Part shown: one piece after another, positions 60,829-64,000 of the stretch | How the letters are laid out: the number at the start of each line of letters is the position of its first letter | Position numbering within the stretch: the stretch's first letter is position 1 | Assembly: GCA_029204225.1 (NCBI GenBank) | Contig: MU832134.1 | Span: 1 to 64,000 of the forward strand | Source: Diphasiastrum complanatum | Taxonomy: Eukaryota; Streptophyta; Lycopodiopsida; Lycopodiales; Lycopodiaceae | DNA: 64,000 nt | Direction: 5' to 3' | Program-made: the position numbers and the translations under genes | Notes under the pieces: generated by a model | The model's input: the letters and a program-made list of their open reading frames with translations, nothing else | Databases searched by the model: none | What the model was told of the DNA's origin: nothing

Positions 60829-60830
<2 letters not shown>
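59220..60830. repeat. degenerate satellite built on gccacgtggcaagccacgtaggc
   Basis: A dense array of related words: catgtggcaagccatgtagg, cctaccataggcttgtgtgg and caagccaaccaggctctgcc. A longer phrase ending 'gagtggacctagagagag' recurs at about 59408, 59610, 59938, 60372 and 60536, with uneven spacing. Many palindromic GCCACGTGGC/GCCATGTGGC sites occur. (AG)n tracts lie inside at 60543-60588 and at the end, 60831-60916. Open frames on both strands reflect the repeat period, not genes. Confidence 0.88.

Positions 60831-60916
<86 letters not shown>
60831..60916. repeat. (AG)n microsatellite, 86 bp
   Basis: It closes the satellite array and is followed by ggggcccgcc. Confidence 0.97.
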
Positions 60917-60920
<4 letters not shown>

Positions 60921-61138
60921 CCGCCAGGCTTGCGTTTTGAAGTCTTCCTAGCCCTTCATAGCCGATTTTTCTTCATAGAAATATATTTTTATTTCAACCT
61001 TTCCCGTGGAAAGTCTGATAATTTAAAAAATCCTTAGAGCACCCTTCAAATTTTTGATAATGAAAGTCTCATTTGTTTAACACCTTTCACCATGAAAGTA
61101 TGTACATGCACTTCAAAATACTATGTGTGTTGGTAAAG

Positions 61139-61338
61139 GATAATTTGAATTTGGAGTGGGCCCCTTAGATGCATGCATGGGGAGGAGGGCCATGCATGCT
61201 TTTCCCCATACATGCATCCTCCTCCCCAAGTTTTTTAGTTAGAAAAAGCTCATGCATGGTGAGGGAAGGAGGATGCATGGGTGCACCCATACACATGCGC
61301 TCTTTTTAAGTGTACATAAGTTTAAATATATATATAGA
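61139..61338. repeat. ~195 bp direct repeat, right copy
   Basis: Partner of 58404-58598; ends in a (ta)n-rich aaatatatatata stretch in both copies. Confidence 0.85.
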
Positions 61339-61339
61339 T

Positions 61340-63553
61340 AGATATATATATGTAAGTAAATTCCATAAAAGAGCCATGTAAGAGAGTTTAAAAAAAAATT
61401 AAAAACATAGGAAATAGGTCAAATTAGACTAAGTCAAAAGTCACCATGAAAAATCAAGAATTTAATGTCATGAAATCAAATAAGATGTGTTAGATTTGAA
61501 TAGTGAAAAATTAGATTACTTGAAGGGAAATGTGCACTTTCCCAAAATATACCGATAAGAAAAATACAATTAGCCACAACGTGGAGAAAAAAATCATTAA
61601 GAATTGCATGTGTGTTGAAGTGCAAAAAATCAATCATTAGTTAAGTTGTAAGAAATAAAGACTCATCAGATAATGATAGAATTCAGCATACATTTATAAA
61701 TGTTTCTAGTATTTTATATCTGGTCTATGTTTTGGTAACCCTTGTTTGTGTAATATGGTCCTTGTTTTTGTTTTATATTATTTTTTACTCTCACTTGCTT
61801 CTTAGTCCACACAAGGTCTACCACCAAATACTTTCAAACCTTGATCACAATCCCCTTCTTGCCTTCCAAAACAACTCTCCCCATTCCTACTTCCTTGAGT
61901 TCACCCATTTTTTGTTCACCTTTTCCGTCTCTCTCCCTCCACTGTTCAAATCTATCTACAGAGTTTTCATTACTATGAGAAAGCTTATTTCTAGACTGGT
62001 GGTAATTCTATCTCTCCGTTGGAATATGTGGTTCTCTAAAATCATAACCATTAATTCAAAACCTCTGGCCTTGATTGAGAACAGACTTTGTATCATTGTT
62101 TCAAGGCTAAGAACATTTAAGTTTTTTTTGTTTGGATTTATAGTTTTTCTAAGCTCTACCTTATGACATGAGTGACTTCTCAAATTGGAATGAATATAAA
62201 TTTCCAATCTCTAGTCGTCAACACACATGACCCAACCTACCCCTATAACCAAATTTCAATCTCCTTCATTTTCATAAAGAGGAGTGGACTCATTGAATGT
62301 CTCTAGTTCTATGATGATTTATGAATGTTACTCTATTTTAAATGATTATTGTGTTGATGAATTTTAGCATAAGGTGATAAAATTCCTATTGCACTAATCT
62401 TTATTATTGTAACGATATTCTATTTGCAAACTTTGTATAAAGCATTGATCTCTTAGTCAATATAACGAATAACTTTCTCCAATACAAACTCATGTCACAT
62501 ATAATGGAAATTCGTTTTAATATCATACATTATAGTTAACAAACTTATATCACATATTCATGCAAAGAAGTGGGAAAAATGTTAAGTAACAACATACTAA
62601 CAACAAAGTCCCATTTCTAGTGGAGGTATGAAAAACTTGTCTAATGCTCTTGTAACAAGAGTAAATGTTTGTGGATATACTTTCTAATAAAATAATAGCA
62701 TTAAACAAGAATGTTGTGGTATACGACAAAGGCATTGCCACAAATTTCTTGATTAAAATATGTTTTTAAGATTGGATACAAGGTAAATTAGCTATTTTCA
62801 AATATTATTTGTCTTGGAAATGTGTCTAATGATTAGCATTTCCTTTTCTTACCTCAAGGATCTAACTCTCATTCAAAGTGTGTGCATTTGGGGGGGGGGG
62901 GGGTTCACCATCCGGCTGGGGAAGGGCCTTCGACCAAGGGCAGAAGGCCTTTCCCACGACGGCATGAACACCTTTTTTACTTTTTCTTTTTTCTTTTTTT
63001 TTGTCATAATTTTTTTTACATGCACCTTGGAAGGTGCACATAAAAATTTTTGGAAATAAGAAAGGTGCAAAAATTTTGTTTTGTGAGGCACTCCTTTTTG
63101 TTCATGAAAAAGAAAAAATTGATTTTAAGGTTGACAACAATAGAAAACATAGATGAAATAATGTTGAAATGTAAATGGATGATTTGTATCTGCTGATGTT
63201 GGTGCAGGTTGAGAGCCTACTAGGGATGCATACAAACAAAACAAAAGGAAACCAAAAAGAAAAAGATGCAAAAACTTAATGTTGTTCTTGACTGCAATCA
63301 AAAGACACATCAACAATTACAAAGTGGATGGAAATCTCCTTGCCAAACTGCATATAAGAATCATCCTCAAAAATTAGCACAAATCAATGTCCAGAAGCAA
63401 ACAATTTATTTGCTGTGGAAGAATATGAACTACATTATCTTCCAGGCCAGTTAGAGCCTTCCATAAAGACCTAACTTATGAATATACTTGCAGACAATCT
63501 ATTGCTGCAGAATATAATGATGAAACAATCAGATGAAAGATGATTTGTTTCAG
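61340..63553. other. 2.2 kb without a recognisable gene
   Basis: A hydrophobic 144-residue frame at 61732-62166 has no family signature. A 14-base G run at 62890-62903 is followed by GC-rich gaagggccttcg words resembling the patch at 26781. The last few hundred bases include the 3' UTR of the minus-strand GDSL gene. Confidence 0.5.
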
Positions 63554-63554
63554 A

Positions 63555-63775
63555 TTAGAGCGCTAGAAGCTCCTTGATGTTGATCGGGCTGATATCAGAC
63601 GGAGGTCCATTCAGTAGTCTGTCTGTGAGGAGTCTGTTCACTGCCTCGGTGGGATGGAAAGGATCCCAGAATACATATTTGCTTCTGTCTGGACATATGT
63701 TGGAAAGTACAGTGCATACGAGAACTCCATTGTAAGATCCTTGGCCGCAACAAGCTGTAGTAGAAGCTTCAAATC
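63555..63775 (-). CDS. GDSL esterase/lipase, last exon
   Basis: After a cattcag acceptor (63776) the exon reads GFEASTTACCGQGSYNG, then a Cys-rich stretch, SKYVFWDPFHPTEAVN and RLLNGPPSDISPINIKELL before TAA at 63555-63557. The D-x2-H in WDPFHPTE is the catalytic Asp-His pair of plant SGNH/GDSL hydrolases, and ACCG(x)G and 'FHPTEA' are family hallmarks. These are secreted esterases acting on lipids, cutin monomers or acylated polysaccharides. The catalytic Ser block and signal peptide lie beyond the window. Confidence 0.93.
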
Positions 63776-63886
63776 CTGAATGGCAAAACAAATGGTTATA
63801 CAATTCCGAACGTATTTTCAGACCTACCTGCCAATAGATCAAGATCGTTCGAACGTAAGGAAGTGCTTCCGGAAGAAATAATATAC

Positions 63887-64000
63887 CATAATTCCCTGGG
63901 TTGTTGATAATCCCAAATATCATGTCGTAGCCGTTACCATAGACAAACATTGCTCCCGGGAGTTCTCTGTTGAGCTCTTCAAGCATAGGCTTCAGAGCTG
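63887..64000 (-). CDS. GDSL esterase/lipase, penultimate exon (partial, runs off the window)
   Basis: LKPMLEELNRELPGAMFVYG then YDMIFGIINNPGNYG ends at a GTATAT donor (63886); the 110-base intron (63776-63886) restores the Gly codon before FEAS, as usual for this family where 'NP..YGF' spans the junction. 'L..L...LPGA.FVYG..Y' is the conserved block V segment of plant GDSL lipases. No defect is visible in the part present. Confidence 0.93.

Noticed and set aside
59220-60830. A CRISPR-like array
   Set aside because: Repeats are degenerate, unevenly spaced, without unique spacers, and the genome is eukaryotic.
61732-62166. A 144-residue membrane-like protein
   Set aside because: Hydrophobic because of T-rich DNA; no family motif, no splice or promoter context, no second copy.

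Overview
The window is nuclear DNA of a vascular plant with a large, transposon-rich genome. Evidence: introns with GT-AG borders, several families of plant LTR retrotransposons with tRNA-type primer sites, and two plant host genes. The very long (AG/TC)n tracts and a 5.8 kb intron suit a fern or gymnosperm more than a compact angiosperm genome, but I cannot fix the lineage.

Host genes: a three-exon heptahelical (PAQR/ADIPOR-like) membrane protein of the HHP4/HHP5 type on the minus strand (27748-34921), apparently intact, and the last two exons of a GDSL esterase/lipase on the minus strand, running off the right edge (63555-64000).

Layout: 1-3.1 kb holds remnants of a non-autonomous LTR element and a copia gag piece. 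3.17-8.7 kb is a decayed Ty3/gypsy element (LTR, PBS, gag, protease, RT, RNase H, start of integrase). 8.7-17.6 kb is copy 1 of an unfamiliar four-gene element. 17.6-19.3 kb is a gypsy fragment in reverse orientation. 19.5-23.5 kb is a decayed Ty1/copia element. 23.5-27.7 kb has no gene. 27.7-35.5 kb is the HHP gene and promoter. 38.1-43.4 kb is copy 2 of the four-gene element. 43.8-49.0 kb is an LTR element with a repeated 'YFxWL' protein motif. 51.78-57.07 kb is a structurally complete non-autonomous LTR element with 5 bp target duplications. 57.5-61.3 kb is minisatellite and satellite DNA.

The most striking content is the four-gene element, present twice with the same gene order and strands. 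Gene A (+) is a DDE-type, zinc-binding transposase-like protein. Gene B (-) is an acidic protein of unknown family. Gene C (+) is a histone H3 domain with a recognisable H3 N-terminal tail, joined through a basic proline-rich linker to a Ulp1-like (C48) cysteine protease. Gene D (-) is an unknown protein ending in a possible beta-grasp domain. A and B converge, B and C diverge, C and D converge. Both copies carry stops, frameshifts or deletions, so they are fossils, but conserved order and intron positions point to a once-active mobile system that captured a chromatin protein and a SUMO-type protease. The name of the transposase superfamily, the functions of B and D and the exact termini remain unknown from sequence reading alone.
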